Shown: positions 25,012 through 34,908, counted from the stretch's first letter. The stretch: 64,000 nt of DNA from JBJXGE01 sp046154185 (GCA_046154185.1 JBJXGE010000001.1:86320-150319); one strand, 5' to 3'. Numbers and translations are program-made. The notes: generated by a model not told the origin, from the sequence alone.

Positions 25012-26754
25012 CTACCGCGACCAGTCATAGCCGATTTCCGGCAAATATTTGCGACCCCACGCACGCAGCTCCTCACTGATGAGCTGGCTATCCGGTAGTC
25101 GCAGACACTCGCGCGCGAGCTTGCGCGCGTCGTGCACTTGTATAGCTCGGACGACTTGCTTGACCTCGGGGATGAGGTGCGGAGCGACGCTGAGCTTGCG
25201 CAGGCCGAGTCCGATGAGAAGCGGTATGTAGAGCGGCTCCGCCGCCATTTCCCCGCACAACGAAACCGGAATGCCGGCCTGCGCGCCTGCTTCCAACGTC
25301 TTGACCAAGAGCCTCAGAATTCCGGGATGCACGGGGTCGTACATGCTGGCGACTTGCTGATTGCCGCGATCCACCGCGAGCGCAAACTGCACCAAGTCGT
25401 TCGTGCCAACGCTAAAAAACGCTACGCGCGATGCGAACAAATCCGCGGTGACGGCGACCGACGGCACTTCGACCATCACGCCGATCGGCAAGTTCTCATC
25501 AAACGGCACCGACTCGCGCCGCAGCTCAGCCTTCAACTCAGCTACGAGCGCGACCGACTGCTCGATCTCGCGCAGCGATCCGACCATCGGCAACATCATG
25601 AAGATCTGCCCGTGCGCGGACGCCCGCAGAATCGCGCGCAGCTGCGCGCGAAACACCTCAGGATGTGCGAGGCAATAGCGAATGGATCGGCAACCGAGAA
25701 ACGGATTCTCCTCAGCGGGCTGGCCTTCGATCACCTTGTCGCCGCCGAGATCGAGCGTGCGAATCGTGAGCGGCCGGTTGCCAAGATCCTTGATGACATT
25801 CATGTAATTGACGAAGTGCAGTTCCTCGTCGGGACGCGGCATCTGCATGTGAATAAATTCCGTGCGAAAGAGTCCAATGCCGGTCGCACCAAGCTCGACC
25901 GCCAACGCAACTTCCTGCGGCAACTCGATGTTCGCGAGCAAGTCGATGGTGTAGCCGTCGATTGTCTCGCCGGGAAGGATCGCCTGCTTGCGAAGTCGTC
26001 GCGTCATGCGCTCGACGTCCGACACTCGAGCGCGATACTGGCTCAGTGTGCGCTCGTCGGGGTCGATCACGACGACGCCACGAAACCCATCGATGATGAG
26101 CGTATCGCCGCCGACGACACTGGTGGAAATGTCGCCGAGCGCCAACACCGCCGGAATCCCGAGCGCGCGCGCCATGATCGCTGTGTGCGATGTTTTGCCG
26201 CCGACGTCCGTCGCGAAACCCTTCACGAAGCGCGAATCGAGTGCAGCCGCTTGGGCGGGAGTCAAGTTGCGCGCCACCAGCACGACCTCTTGCTCGAGCG
26301 TGTGCAGCGTTTCGAGTCGGCTGCCAAGTAGCGTGCTCAAAATAAGTCGCTCGATGTCGTAGAGATCGTGCACGCGCTCCGCGATCATCGGCGAGTCCGC
26401 GCCCTTGAAGCGCGTGATATAGCGATTGAGCACGCGCGAAACGGCGTGCTCGGCGGTGTACTGATGTTCGCGAATTCCGGTGATTACTTCGGACTGCAAA
26501 AGGGGATCGCCGAGCAATTGCTTGTGGATCGAGAGGATTTGCGCGCCGACTTCGATCTTCTCGCCGACCCGCGCGATCTCGCGATCGAGACTGCGGTGCG
26601 CCGCCCGCAAGGCCGCTTCGAAGCGCGCCACTTCCATTTCAACTTGCTCGCGCTCAATGAATCGCTGCGGAATACGCAGCTCTTCCGCATCGAGCACGAA
26701 GGCTTGCCCAATGACGACGCCGGGAGCCGCCGGAATGCCCTTCTTGAGCTCCAT
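25012..26754 (-). CDS. ptsI: Phosphoenolpyruvate-protein phosphotransferase (enzyme I)
   Basis: 580 aa, normal length (about 570). First PTS enzyme: it takes phosphate from PEP and passes it to HPr. The N-terminal phosphohistidine domain has GGKTSHTAIMAR with His190. The PEP-binding TIM barrel carries GIGLFRTEF, IRTLDLGGDK, NPFLGCRSIRYCL, FFSVGTNDLVQ and the catalytic-Cys motif SLCGEMAAEP. It lies 57 bp after ptsH. No sugar-specific membrane component is in the window, so a regulatory phosphorelay with the EIIA protein (ptsN) is likely. Confidence 0.97.
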   Translation of the reverse strand: MELKKGIPAAPGVVIGQAFVLDAEELRIPQRFIEREQVEMEVARFEAALRAAHRSLDREIARVGEKIEVGAQILSIHKQLLGDPLLQSEVITGIREHQYTAEHAVSRVLNRYITRFKGADSPMIAERVHDLYDIERLILSTLLGSRLETLHTLEQEVVLVARNLTPAQAAALDSRFVKGFATDVGGKTSHTAIMARALGIPAVLALGDISTSVVGGDTLIIDGFRGVVVIDPDERTLSQYRARVSDVERMTRRLRKQAILPGETIDGYTIDLLANIELPQEVALAVELGATGIGLFRTEFIHMQMPRPDEELHFVNYMNVIKDLGNRPLTIRTLDLGGDKVIEGQPAEENPFLGCRSIRYCLAHPEVFRAQLRAILRASAHGQIFMMLPMVGSLREIEQSVALVAELKAELRRESVPFDENLPIGVMVEVPSVAVTADLFASRVAFFSVGTNDLVQFALAVDRGNQQVASMYDPVHPGILRLLVKTLEAGAQAGIPVSLCGEMAAEPLYIPLLIGLGLRKLSVAPHLIPEVKQVVRAIQVHDARKLARECLRLPDSQLISEELRAWGRKYLPEIGYDWSR

Positions 26755-26811
26755 GCTATCGCCTCTCTCGCGCGTCGCTCCGCGGGGTTAGCCAGCTGCA
26801 GGTCGCGCGCA

Positions 26812-27084
26812 TCAAACCCCGTCGAAATTACGTTCGATGACCGCGATCAACGCCGCCAACGTCTGCTCCGCATCGGACCCCTTGACCCGCAGATTAATCT
26901 TGTGCCCCACTTCCGCGCCAAGCGTCAACACGCCCAATACACTTTTGCCATCGACTTCCGGCATGCCGTCCTTGGAGACGAACACGTCAGAGCGAAAGCG
27001 TTGCGCTACTTCCACGAACTTGGTCGATGCCCTGGCATGCATGCCGTACACGTGCGTGATGACACGCGAAGCTTTTAGTTCCAC
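26812..27084 (-). CDS. ptsH: HPr phosphocarrier protein
   Basis: 90 aa. The active-site His16 lies in YGMHARAST, and the regulatory Ser48 sits in DGKSVLGVLTLGAEVG, matching the HPr(Ser46) context used by HPr kinase. It relays phosphate from enzyme I to EIIA proteins in the cytoplasm. It is 18 bp after yvcK and just before ptsI. An hprK gene is not present in the window. Confidence 0.97.
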   Translation of the reverse strand: MELKASRVITHVYGMHARASTKFVEVAQRFRSDVFVSKDGMPEVDGKSVLGVLTLGAEVGHKINLRVKGSDAEQTLAALIAVIERNFDGV

Positions 27085-27102
27085 GTTGCTAGGTTCTATC
27101 CA

Positions 27103-28227
27103 TTATTTTCTTGCCGAAGCCGGCTCGCCCGCCATCAGCGCAGGCGCGGACACACCCGCTCGCTTTAGCTCCGGCGCAAAGTTTTCAATGATGTTTCTCG
27201 CCAGCCGGGCTGACTGGTGACGCAAGACGGTCGAATTCGGATCTAGCAAGTCACCACTCGCAATCTTGATCTCCGGCCGCTTTCGCACTGCTTCAAGGCC
27301 CACCACCGGCGTCGCATTTTCGTGCGCATAACGCGCCAGCATCTCGGCCGGAATCGGACCGTCATGCACGACCAGGCCGGTGATAAACTCGCCGCCAGCA
27401 TGCGTCTCCAATGCGCGCAAGTGCGCCGCGAGATCCAAGCCAATGGTCTCGCCAGGCTGCGTCATGATATTGGCGACGTAAATTTTGTCGCGCGGGTTTT
27501 CTCGGACTGCTTCGCGAATCCCGGGCACCAGCAGATTTGGAATAACGCTCGTAAACAAACTGCCGGGCCCAAAAATAATCAGGTCAGCTTCGCGAATGGC
27601 CGCGATCACGTCCGGCGCAGCGCGGCCGACCCGCGGCCGCATCTCGATTCGCTCGATGGGCTTACCAGAACCGACGACTTGCACCTCACCCGTCGTCTTC
27701 GTGCCGTCCGGGTGATGTGCGATCAACGAGACCTTGCTGCCGGTTGCCGGCAGGACTTTACCGCGCACCACGAGCAAACGATTGAGCTCGCGCACGGCCT
27801 TATCAAAGCTCCCGGTGATGCGCGTCAGCGCTGTGATCAGCAAGTTGCCGAGACTGTGGCCGGAGAGCATCGATTCGTCGAAACGATATTGCAGTAACTC
27901 GCCCAGCAGCGGCTCGCCATCGGCGAGCGCCACCAGGCAGTTGCGAATATCGCCCGGTGGTACCATGTCGAACTCGCGGCGCAGACGGCCCGACGAGCCG
28001 CCGTTATCCGTAACGGTGACGATCGCCGTGAGCTTCCGAGTGAACGACTTGAGGCCGGACAACAGACAAGCCATGCCCGTGCCACCACCAAACGCGACGA
28101 TCGCACGTTCCGGCGCGGGTTCAGACGACACGCCTTCACCCACAACGCTCTCCGGTGACACGGCGGCTGGTGACAACGCGGCAGGCAGCACGACCTCAGG
28201 CAATGCAGCCTCAGGTGGTTTGCGCAT
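27103..28227 (-). CDS. yvcK: YvcK/CofD-like gluconeogenesis factor
   Basis: 374 aa. The first 40 residues are a Pro/Ala/Val-rich extension not typical of the family. The core starts at AIVAFGGGTGMACLLSGLK (43-61) and contains VTVTDNGGSSGRLR, PPGDIRNCLVALAD, LIIFGPGSLFTSVIPNLLV and YVANIMTQPGET, all YvcK hallmarks. In Firmicutes YvcK binds UDP-sugars and supports growth on gluconeogenic carbon sources and cell-wall synthesis. It overlaps ptsN by 17 bp, with AGGAGG just upstream of the start. Linkage to PTS genes is common. Confidence 0.95.
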   Translation of the reverse strand: MRKPPEAALPEVVLPAALSPAAVSPESVVGEGVSSEPAPERAIVAFGGGTGMACLLSGLKSFTRKLTAIVTVTDNGGSSGRLRREFDMVPPGDIRNCLVALADGEPLLGELLQYRFDESMLSGHSLGNLLITALTRITGSFDKAVRELNRLLVVRGKVLPATGSKVSLIAHHPDGTKTTGEVQVVGSGKPIERIEMRPRVGRAAPDVIAAIREADLIIFGPGSLFTSVIPNLLVPGIREAVRENPRDKIYVANIMTQPGETIGLDLAAHLRALETHAGGEFITGLVVHDGPIPAEMLARYAHENATPVVGLEAVRKRPEIKIASGDLLDPNSTVLRHQSARLARNIIENFAPELKRAGVSAPALMAGEPASARK

Positions 28228-28708
28228 CGACCTCCTGAAAGATCGCCTCGAGATTCTTCAGCGCCGGCGTCTGAATCAAATAATCGAGGGTTTTGCGATC
28301 ACGGCTCAAGTGCACGATTTTTTTCATGGCGCGCACGTGCAGCCCTTCAGCGCCGGGCGGCGAGAGAATAAGAAAGAACAACCGAACTGGTTCACCGTCC
28401 GTCGCTGACCAATTGACACCATGCGTCGATCGACCGAAAGCGCCGCAGATTTGCTGCACGTGCGTGCAGCCCTTCATGTGCGGAATAGCGACGCGATTCC
28501 CAATGCCGGTCGTGGCTTCCTGCTCGCGCGCCAGAATTGCCCGCCGCATCTGAACAATCGTTTCGGCGCCGAAACCCTTCCGACCGCCAAGGCTCTCCAA
28601 CATCTCGTCGATGATCCGATCAGGCGTCAAACCACGAAGAGTCTCTAGACGATGCTTGCTCTCGATAAGCGAGCTCAGGGTTAGCAGTGGCGCCACGGGA
28701 GCCATCAT
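28211..28708 (-). CDS. ptsN: PTS EIIA (fructose/nitrogen type) protein
   Basis: 165 aa, normal length. A PTS_EIIA type 2 domain with phospho-acceptor His77 in RVAIPHMKG and the later LFFLILSPPGAEGLHVRAM stretch. In the absence of a sugar permease such a protein usually relays PTS phosphorylation to regulatory targets. It overlaps the hpf stop by ATGA and runs 17 bp into yvcK, so hpf-ptsN-yvcK-ptsH-ptsI reads as one operon. Confidence 0.93.
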   Translation of the reverse strand: MMAPVAPLLTLSSLIESKHRLETLRGLTPDRIIDEMLESLGGRKGFGAETIVQMRRAILAREQEATTGIGNRVAIPHMKGCTHVQQICGAFGRSTHGVNWSATDGEPVRLFFLILSPPGAEGLHVRAMKKIVHLSRDRKTLDYLIQTPALKNLEAIFQEVDAQTT

Positions 28709-29094
28709 TTTGGGAACTCCCGTTTCTCGACAATGTCCTGGTAATCTTCCAGCGGCTCGGCTTTCGAACCGCCGATCACGTGACCATCCCCGGCCGCTGG
28801 CCCCCGATGCGCGCGCAGTTTTTCTTTGTATTTGATGATGCTGCGTTCCGCGCGATCCAACACAAGATCGATGGCGGCATTCATCTGATCATGCGACGCA
28901 TGAGCGGCGATGGTCTCACTCTTCGCCACCGTCACAACGATCTCGGCCGTCTTTGTGTTGCCAGCGACATCGAGAATCACTTCGATGGAGTGCACCCCGT
29001 CAAAGAACCGGCGCAGGCGTTCGGCCTTTTCTTCGGCGTATTTGCGCATGCCTTTCGTCACCGACTCGTTGCGTGCGGTCACCTGCACTGTCAC
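28705..29094 (-). CDS. hpf: Ribosome hibernation promoting factor, short form
   Basis: 129 aa from GTG at 29094, which is five bases after a GGAGG; the frame upstream (to 29166) lacks a ribosome site and family similarity. It has the YfiA/HPF fold: VTVQVTARNESVTKGMRKYAEEKAERL, then VILDVAGNTKTAEIVVTV and the DLVLDRAERSIIKYKEKL helix. The protein binds the 30S subunit in resting cells. The tail after about residue 100 is short and charged and lacks the dimerising C-terminal domain of long HPF. Confidence 0.93.
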   Translation of the reverse strand: MTVQVTARNESVTKGMRKYAEEKAERLRRFFDGVHSIEVILDVAGNTKTAEIVVTVAKSETIAAHASHDQMNAAIDLVLDRAERSIIKYKEKLRAHRGPAAGDGHVIGGSKAEPLEDYQDIVEKREFPK

Positions 29095-29185
29095 CGGTTC
29101 CTCCTTTGTCAGACTCCTGCAACAGCCGTTCAAGCTCGGCCAGCGCCCGAATCCCTCGCGGCTCAACGCCGTCCGCTGAGGTCCT

Positions 29186-29215
29186 TACATAACACAGTCG
29201 GACGGCGCGGCACAA
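29186..29215 (-). promoter_or_regulatory. Possible promoter of hpf-ptsN-yvcK-ptsH-ptsI
   Basis: On the minus strand, TTGTGC (29210-29215) and TATGTA (29186-29191) are separated by 18 bp; the leader to the hpf GTG would be about 85 nt. The match is moderate. Confidence 0.3.
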
Positions 29216-29269
29216 CGGCACGGCCGGCGCTCGAACGCCGCAACACGTGCAACCGACGGCGCCAACTCG

Positions 29270-30058
29270 CTAACTGGGCGCCACCGGGTTTTCGTCGATC
29301 TCGAGCGCGTGCATCCCGGGGTAGCAGATCTCCATCAAATAGAGGCCGTGCGCTGGAGCGGACGGACCCGCAAGCCGTCGATCCCGCGCATTGAGAGCTT
29401 CGCGCAAGCGCTCGCCATCCCACGCGCCGCGGCCGATCTCGACGCAAGTGCCGACGATGTTGCGGACCATTCGATACAAGAAACCGCTGCCGATCACTTG
29501 CAACACGACGGCGTCAGCACGGCGCCGCCAGTCGATTGCGAAAACCGTGCGGACCGTCGTGAGCGGCATGTCCTTGCTGTGATTCTGAAGCGCGGCGAAA
29601 TCGTGCTCACCCACCAAGCACTGCGCGGCGGTGTGCATTCGCGCGGCGTCGAGCGGCGCCCGCACCCACCACGCGAATTGCGTGGCGATCACCGGACGGC
29701 GCGCTCGATTTTGAATGTAGTACAAGTATCGTTTGCTCTGCGCATCGCGGCGCGGATCGAATGTCGCAGCGATTTCCTCGCAACGCACGATGCCGATGTC
29801 GACGGGCATGTGCGCTGCGAGCGCACGCGCGAGCTTCGCCGGTTCGAGGTTGGTCCGCATTTGCAGGCGCACACATTGACCGAGCGCATGCACGCCGGTG
29901 TCGGTTCGCGACGCGCCCAGCGTCTCGACTGGTTCACCGGCGAGCCGCTCCGCGGCGCGCCGCAACTCACCCTCGATGGTGGGAAGCTCGCCCTGAAACT
30001 TGAAGCCGTGATACGCCGCGCCGGAGTACTCCATCACCAGTCGAAAGCAGCGGCTCAT
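29270..30058 (-). CDS. truA: tRNA pseudouridine synthase TruA
   Basis: 262 aa from ATG at 30058, which overlaps the asd stop as ATGA. It converts uridines 38-40 of tRNA anticodon arms to pseudouridine. The catalytic Asp53 lies in GASRTDTGVHALGQ. The segments YSGAAYHGFKFQ at the N-terminus and GSGFLYRMVRNIVGTCVEIGRG near the C-terminus are family signatures. Length is normal. Confidence 0.96.
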   Translation of the reverse strand: MSRCFRLVMEYSGAAYHGFKFQGELPTIEGELRRAAERLAGEPVETLGASRTDTGVHALGQCVRLQMRTNLEPAKLARALAAHMPVDIGIVRCEEIAATFDPRRDAQSKRYLYYIQNRARRPVIATQFAWWVRAPLDAARMHTAAQCLVGEHDFAALQNHSKDMPLTTVRTVFAIDWRRRADAVVLQVIGSGFLYRMVRNIVGTCVEIGRGAWDGERLREALNARDRRLAGPSAPAHGLYLMEICYPGMHALEIDENPVAPS

Positions 30059-31032
30059 CGACGGTCCAGGTAGATCCTGGCGATCTGCACCGCATTGAGC
30101 GCCGCCCCCTTGAGCAATTGATCGCCGACCAACCAAAACTGGAGCACGCTACTCGCCGGTTGCCGCAAGCGACCAACCGCGACCAGATCGGTGCCGGCGA
30201 GCGGCGCGGGCGTCGGCGGCTTCAGCGGATCCGCCACGTAGGTCATCCCGGCGGCGCGGCGCAAGGCGTCCTCCGCATCCGCGCGGCGCACGGGGCGATC
30301 GTAGATCAGCGTTACCGATTCCGAATGGCACCGCTCGACCGGCACGCGCACGCAGGTCGCATACAGCTCGAGCTGCGGCCAGTCGAGGATCTTGCGCGAT
30401 TCGCGCACCATTTTGAGCTCTTCGACGGTGCCGCCGAATTCAGCGTCGAGTTCGCCAATCAACGGAAACAGATTGCCATCGATAGGAAATGGAAACGGCT
30501 TCGACGCCTGAAACTCGCCGCCGGCGCGCTCGCGCGCGAGCGCGTCGATGCCCGCCCGACCGGCGCCAGACACCGCCTGATACGTCGAGACGACGACCTT
30601 GAAATTGCCGAGCGCGCGCAACGGTTGGAGCGCGAGCACCAGGATGATGGTCGAGCAATTCGGGTTCGCGACGATGCCCGCGCGCGCCGGTACTTGAGCG
30701 CCGTTGAGTTCCGGCACGACCAGCGGAATACCCGCCTGCATGCGAAACGCGCTCGAGTTATCCACCACCAACGCGCCAGCCTCGACAAAGCGCGGGGCCC
30801 ATTCGCGCGCGACAGCGCTACCGGCAGCGAACAACGCCACGTCGCAAGCGAGCGGCGCCTCGCCGAGTACTTCGGAACGGAGCGACGTCTTGCCATACTC
30901 GAGCGCTTTGCCGCGCGAAGCCGCGGTCCCGTACACGCGCGGCGGTGCGCTACCGAGCGGCTCGCGCGCCAACACTTCGAGCATCGTCCGTCCGACGTAT
31001 CCTCCCGCGCCTACCACCGCGACTCTCGTCAT
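30055..31032 (-). CDS. asd: Aspartate-semialdehyde dehydrogenase
   Basis: 325 aa from ATG at 31032 (MTRVAVVGAGGYVGRTML). It reduces aspartyl phosphate in the lysine/threonine/methionine/diaminopimelate pathway. Catalytic Cys126 is in VANPNCSTI and the general base His236 in PVERCHSE. The NAD(P)-binding GxGxxG motif is at 8-13. It lies between thrS and truA, with 134 bp upstream to thrS. Confidence 0.95.
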   Translation of the reverse strand: MTRVAVVGAGGYVGRTMLEVLAREPLGSAPPRVYGTAASRGKALEYGKTSLRSEVLGEAPLACDVALFAAGSAVAREWAPRFVEAGALVVDNSSAFRMQAGIPLVVPELNGAQVPARAGIVANPNCSTIILVLALQPLRALGNFKVVVSTYQAVSGAGRAGIDALARERAGGEFQASKPFPFPIDGNLFPLIGELDAEFGGTVEELKMVRESRKILDWPQLELYATCVRVPVERCHSESVTLIYDRPVRRADAEDALRRAAGMTYVADPLKPPTPAPLAGTDLVAVGRLRQPASSVLQFWLVGDQLLKGAALNAVQIARIYLDRR

Positions 31033-31166
31033 CGCCGGTTTTCCTTTCTGCGCGCTCTGCGCGCCAGTACCCAATTCATCAACGGCAAACCAAAAAGCAA
31101 CAAGATGACTGTCGCGATAATGGCGATTTCGTCGCGACCGCAGTTAAAGAGCACCGTGTTGCACTC

Positions 31167-33218
31167 TCACGCCCCGAGCTCGAGCTGCCGCGCGCGAATC
31201 TCAGCGACGAGCCGCGCGACATAGGCATCGAGTGGTTGCGCGCCGGTTTCGCCAGCGCCGCGTCTTCGCACCGACACCGTGCCGGCTTCCTCGTCGCGGC
31301 CCCCGACGACGAGCAGATACGGAATCTTGTCGTCGACGCCCGACTTGATCTTCGCCGCGACGCGCTCGTCGCCGGCATCGAGCGCGGCGCGCACGCCCTC
31401 GCTGCGCAAACGCGCCTGCACCTTGCGACCGTAGTCGGCGAACTTCTCGCTCACTGGCAACACGCGCACTTGCTCGGGCGCCAACCACGTTGGGAACGCG
31501 CCGGCGAAGTGCTCGATCAAAATGCCGCAAAACCGCTCGAAGGAGCCGAACGGCGCGCGGTGAATCATCACTGGGCGGTGCGGCTTGTTGTCGGCGCCCA
31601 CGTAGCTCAGATTGAAGCGCGTCGGCGCGTTGTAATCGACTTGCACGGTACCGAGTTGCCATTCGCGGCCGATGACGTCCCGCACGATGAAGTCGATCTT
31701 CGGCCCATAGAAGGCCGCTTCGCCGGCCTCTTCACTGAACGGCACTCCCAAACTGGCGGCCGCGGCGCGGCACGCCGCTTCGGCCTTGTCCCACAGCTCC
31801 GGCGCCCCGATGTACTTGGTGCTATCGATCGCTCGCAGTCCCACGCGCACGCGATAGCGATCGAGCCCCAAAGTCGTGAGTATCAACCGCACGATGCTGA
31901 GGCAACCGGCGACTTCGTCAGCGACCTGATCTTCCGTGCAGAACAAATGCGCATCGTCTTGCGTGAAGCCGCGCACGCGCGTGAGACCGTTGAGCTCCCC
32001 CGATTGCTCCCATCGGTAAACGGTGCCGAACTCCGCGAGCCGAATCGGCAAATCGCGATAGCTGTGCGGCTCGGCGGCAAAAATCTTGATGTGATGCGGA
32101 CAATTCATCGGCTTGAGCAAGTACCCATCGACTTCACCGGCCGCCATGGAATTCGCGAGATCCGCGCAACTCGCGCCCTCCTTCGCTAACTCATCGAGGT
32201 GCTCGCGGTGAATGAGCGGCGGGTATTGGCTGTCGCGGTAGTAAGGAAAGTGCCCGCTCGTGCGATAGAGATCGAGCTTCCCGATGTGCGGCGTATACAC
32301 CGGCAGGTAATTCTGACGCACGAGCTCCGACCGGATGAACTCCTCGAGCTCGCGCCGCAAAGTCGCGCCTTTCGGCAACCACAGGATGAGACCCTGTCCG
32401 ACGGACTCGTCGATGTGAAAGAGCCCGAGCTGCTTTCCGAGCACCCGATGATCACGTTTGCGCGCTTCCTCCATCACCGCGAGGTGGCGCTCGAGTTGCT
32501 CTGGATGCGGAAACGCGACGCCGTAGACGCGAGTCAGGCTGTCGAGGTTCGCGTCGCCATGCCAATAACTCGATGCGACACTCATCACTTTGAAGGCGCC
32601 GATGCGTCCCGTCGTCGGCACGTGGGGTCCACGACAAAGATCTTCCCAGTTCTTGCCGGGCGCGCCGGTCGCGTACCAGCTCAACGCAGTCGAACCCGCC
32701 TGCGCCGCACGTTCGGCGTTGTCGAGTTTGAACTTGCTGCCTTCGCTCCGCAGCTTGGCGAATCCCGCTTCGAGCGGCATTTCGTACCGCGTGAACGGTC
32801 GGTCTTCAGCGACTATGCGCCGCATTTCTTCCTCGATGCTGGCGAAGTCGGCAGCGCTCAGGGGCCGACCGGCCGGGATCGCGATGTCATAGTAATAGCC
32901 CGTGTCCACGGGCGGACCGTAGACGAGGAGCGCACCGGGGATGATCCGTTGAATCGCTTCGGCCATCACGTGCGCGCAACTGTGCCGCACTAGAAACAAA
33001 GTGTCGGCGTCGGGCTCTTGCTTCGCGTTTTTGATCGTGACGATGCTCAGGGTCGCGTCGGCCGTGATCGGCGTGCTCAAGTCGCGGAGTTCGCCGTTCA
33101 CACGCGCTCCGATCGCCGCGCGCGCGAGTCCAGCGCCGATGTCGGCGGCCACCTGCGCCGCAGTGACGGTATTCGAATAGGACCGGACACTTCCATCCGG
33201 CAAGGTGATTCGCGGCAT
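31167..33218 (-). CDS. thrS: Threonyl-tRNA synthetase
   Basis: 683 aa, slightly longer than the usual 640. A TGS domain (about 1-62), then the editing domain with HSCAHVMAEAIQ (HxxxH), a class II catalytic core (YPPLIHREHLDELAKEG; motif 2 RWEQSGELNGLTRVRGFTQDDAH; motif 3 GSFERFCGILIEH) and a C-terminal anticodon-binding domain (VRVLPVSEKFADYG). Within the editing and catalytic parts there are modest insertions. It is transcribed away from dinB across a 136-bp region. Confidence 0.96.
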   Translation of the reverse strand: MPRITLPDGSVRSYSNTVTAAQVAADIGAGLARAAIGARVNGELRDLSTPITADATLSIVTIKNAKQEPDADTLFLVRHSCAHVMAEAIQRIIPGALLVYGPPVDTGYYYDIAIPAGRPLSAADFASIEEEMRRIVAEDRPFTRYEMPLEAGFAKLRSEGSKFKLDNAERAAQAGSTALSWYATGAPGKNWEDLCRGPHVPTTGRIGAFKVMSVASSYWHGDANLDSLTRVYGVAFPHPEQLERHLAVMEEARKRDHRVLGKQLGLFHIDESVGQGLILWLPKGATLRRELEEFIRSELVRQNYLPVYTPHIGKLDLYRTSGHFPYYRDSQYPPLIHREHLDELAKEGASCADLANSMAAGEVDGYLLKPMNCPHHIKIFAAEPHSYRDLPIRLAEFGTVYRWEQSGELNGLTRVRGFTQDDAHLFCTEDQVADEVAGCLSIVRLILTTLGLDRYRVRVGLRAIDSTKYIGAPELWDKAEAACRAAAASLGVPFSEEAGEAAFYGPKIDFIVRDVIGREWQLGTVQVDYNAPTRFNLSYVGADNKPHRPVMIHRAPFGSFERFCGILIEHFAGAFPTWLAPEQVRVLPVSEKFADYGRKVQARLRSEGVRAALDAGDERVAAKIKSGVDDKIPYLLVVGGRDEEAGTVSVRRRGAGETGAQPLDAYVARLVAEIRARQLELGA

Positions 33219-33354
33219 TTGGGCTTCTCTACTCTCTAACTCTCGTTGCGACGTGCGGCAAGTCCGCGCGAAGCGGCGCGGATTCTAGCGCGAGCAACGC
33301 GCGCGTTGTAGGCATGGACTTGCATGCGGGGCGCGGCGCTGCTTCGATGCCCAC

Positions 33355-34611
33355 ATGCCGAGTCCTTACGACGCGCGTCTCACCATCATCCATGCCGACA
33401 TGGACGCCTTCTATGCGGCGATCGAAGTCCTCGACGACCCGCGGCTCCGCGGATTGCCGGTGATTGTCGGCTATCCGGGCGCCCGCGGTGTGGTCGCGAC
33501 GGCGTCGTACGAGGCACGCCGCTTCGGAGTGCGGTCGGCCATGCCGTCGACCGAAGCGATGCGCCGGTGTCCAGCGGCGGTGTGGCGGCCAGGCCGCATG
33601 GAACGCTATGCCGAGGTCTCGCGCCAGATCCAAGCGATCTTCGGCCACTACACGCCCGAGATCGAGCCCTTGTCACTCGACGAGGCGTTCCTCGACGTGA
33701 CGAACTCGCTCGCGTTGTTCGGTGGCGCCGAAGCAATCGCGCGCACGATCCACGCGCGGGTGCGCAGCGAAACGGGCGGACTCACCGTGTCACTGGGTGT
33801 CGCCGAGAACAAGTTCCTCGCGAAACTAGCGAGCGATTTCCGAAAACCGGCGGGGTTGACGGTCGTCACGCCGGAAACAGCGCTCGATTTCTTAGCGCCA
33901 CTGGCCATCGAAAAACTCTGGGGGGTCGGCGCGAAAACGGCGCCGAGACTGCACGCGCTCGGTCTCAAGACGATTGGCGATGCGCGCCGCGCGGGTGCGA
34001 AAGTGTTGACCCAAGCGCTCGGCGCACGACTCGGTGCGGCGTTGTTTGAACTCGCCAACGGCCGCGACGAACGCAGTGTCGAAACGCGGCGCGACGCACG
34101 TTCCATTTCCTCGGAGACGACCTTCATGGCGGACTTGCGCGAACTCGAGCAGATGCGGGACTTCCTGTTCGAGGCCGCCGAGAATGTCGCGACGGCGCTA
34201 CGGCGCGCGCGCCTACGCGCCCGCTGCGTCGAACTGAAAGTACGCACGGGAGACTTTCAAACCGTCACGCGCCAAAAGCGCCTCGCGCAGTCGACGGAAC
34301 TCGCTCGGCCGCTCTACGAAGGTGCGACGCAGTTGCTGGCGGAACGAATCGCTTTGCGCGGCCGCGGCGTCCGGCTCCTCGGCCTTGCCGCTAAGGATCT
34401 CGAGCCCGCCGCGCAACCGCAACAACTCGAACTTTTCGAGACGCCCGATTCTGCAGTGAGCCGCATCACGACCGATCTCGCGGATCGCATCGTCGCGTTG
34501 CATGGCAAGGACGCGGTCGTCCGTGCGCGCCAACTGGAGACGCCAGAGTCGAGTCGTCGCGCGAAACGAAACATCGCGTTCGAACCGCGACGAGAAATCC
34601 GCAATGAATGA
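33355..34611 (+). CDS. dinB: DNA polymerase IV (Y-family)
   Basis: 418 aa. A translesion polymerase acting at stalled forks. The palm has IIHADMDAFYAAIE (D15 as metal ligand) and the SLDEAFLDVT motif. YEARRFGVRSAMP is the finger signature, and the helix-hairpin-helix KLWGVGAKTAPRLHALG follows. The little-finger domain is complete; the extreme C-terminus is Arg-rich. A QLELFET segment near residue 360 resembles a beta-clamp-binding motif (QLxLF). No SOS box was identified. It is the first gene on the plus strand. Confidence 0.95.
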   Translation: MPSPYDARLTIIHADMDAFYAAIEVLDDPRLRGLPVIVGYPGARGVVATASYEARRFGVRSAMPSTEAMRRCPAAVWRPGRMERYAEVSRQIQAIFGHYTPEIEPLSLDEAFLDVTNSLALFGGAEAIARTIHARVRSETGGLTVSLGVAENKFLAKLASDFRKPAGLTVVTPETALDFLAPLAIEKLWGVGAKTAPRLHALGLKTIGDARRAGAKVLTQALGARLGAALFELANGRDERSVETRRDARSISSETTFMADLRELEQMRDFLFEAAENVATALRRARLRARCVELKVRTGDFQTVTRQKRLAQSTELARPLYEGATQLLAERIALRGRGVRLLGLAAKDLEPAAQPQQLELFETPDSAVSRITTDLADRIVALHGKDAVVRARQLETPESSRRAKRNIAFEPRREIRNE

Positions 34612-34908
34612 CGGTCGATTTCCGCGCGTTCCATCCCGACGCGAAGCGACGCCAAGAAAAACCTGGGACCATGCTTGCCCCACGCGCTAGCCGTTTGTAT
34701 AAGGGCCTTGGAAATGTCTGGTTTTGAGACACGACCGCCGCGCAGATTCACTCGGGAAATTTTCACTCGTCTCGATATGAACGGCGCACTGCGCCGAACA
34801 CAGCTTCGTTAAGGGCAGCAGCCTCTCGGGGTTGCACAGATTCAACGTGTTGGCGTCGCGGAGCGCACAGCTCCGACGCGTCGCCGTTGTCGAACGAGGT
34901 CGAGCAGG

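Noticed and set aside
25132..26331. Plus-strand open frame of 399 aa opposite ptsI
   Set aside because: Antisense shadow; ptsI on the other strand is complete.
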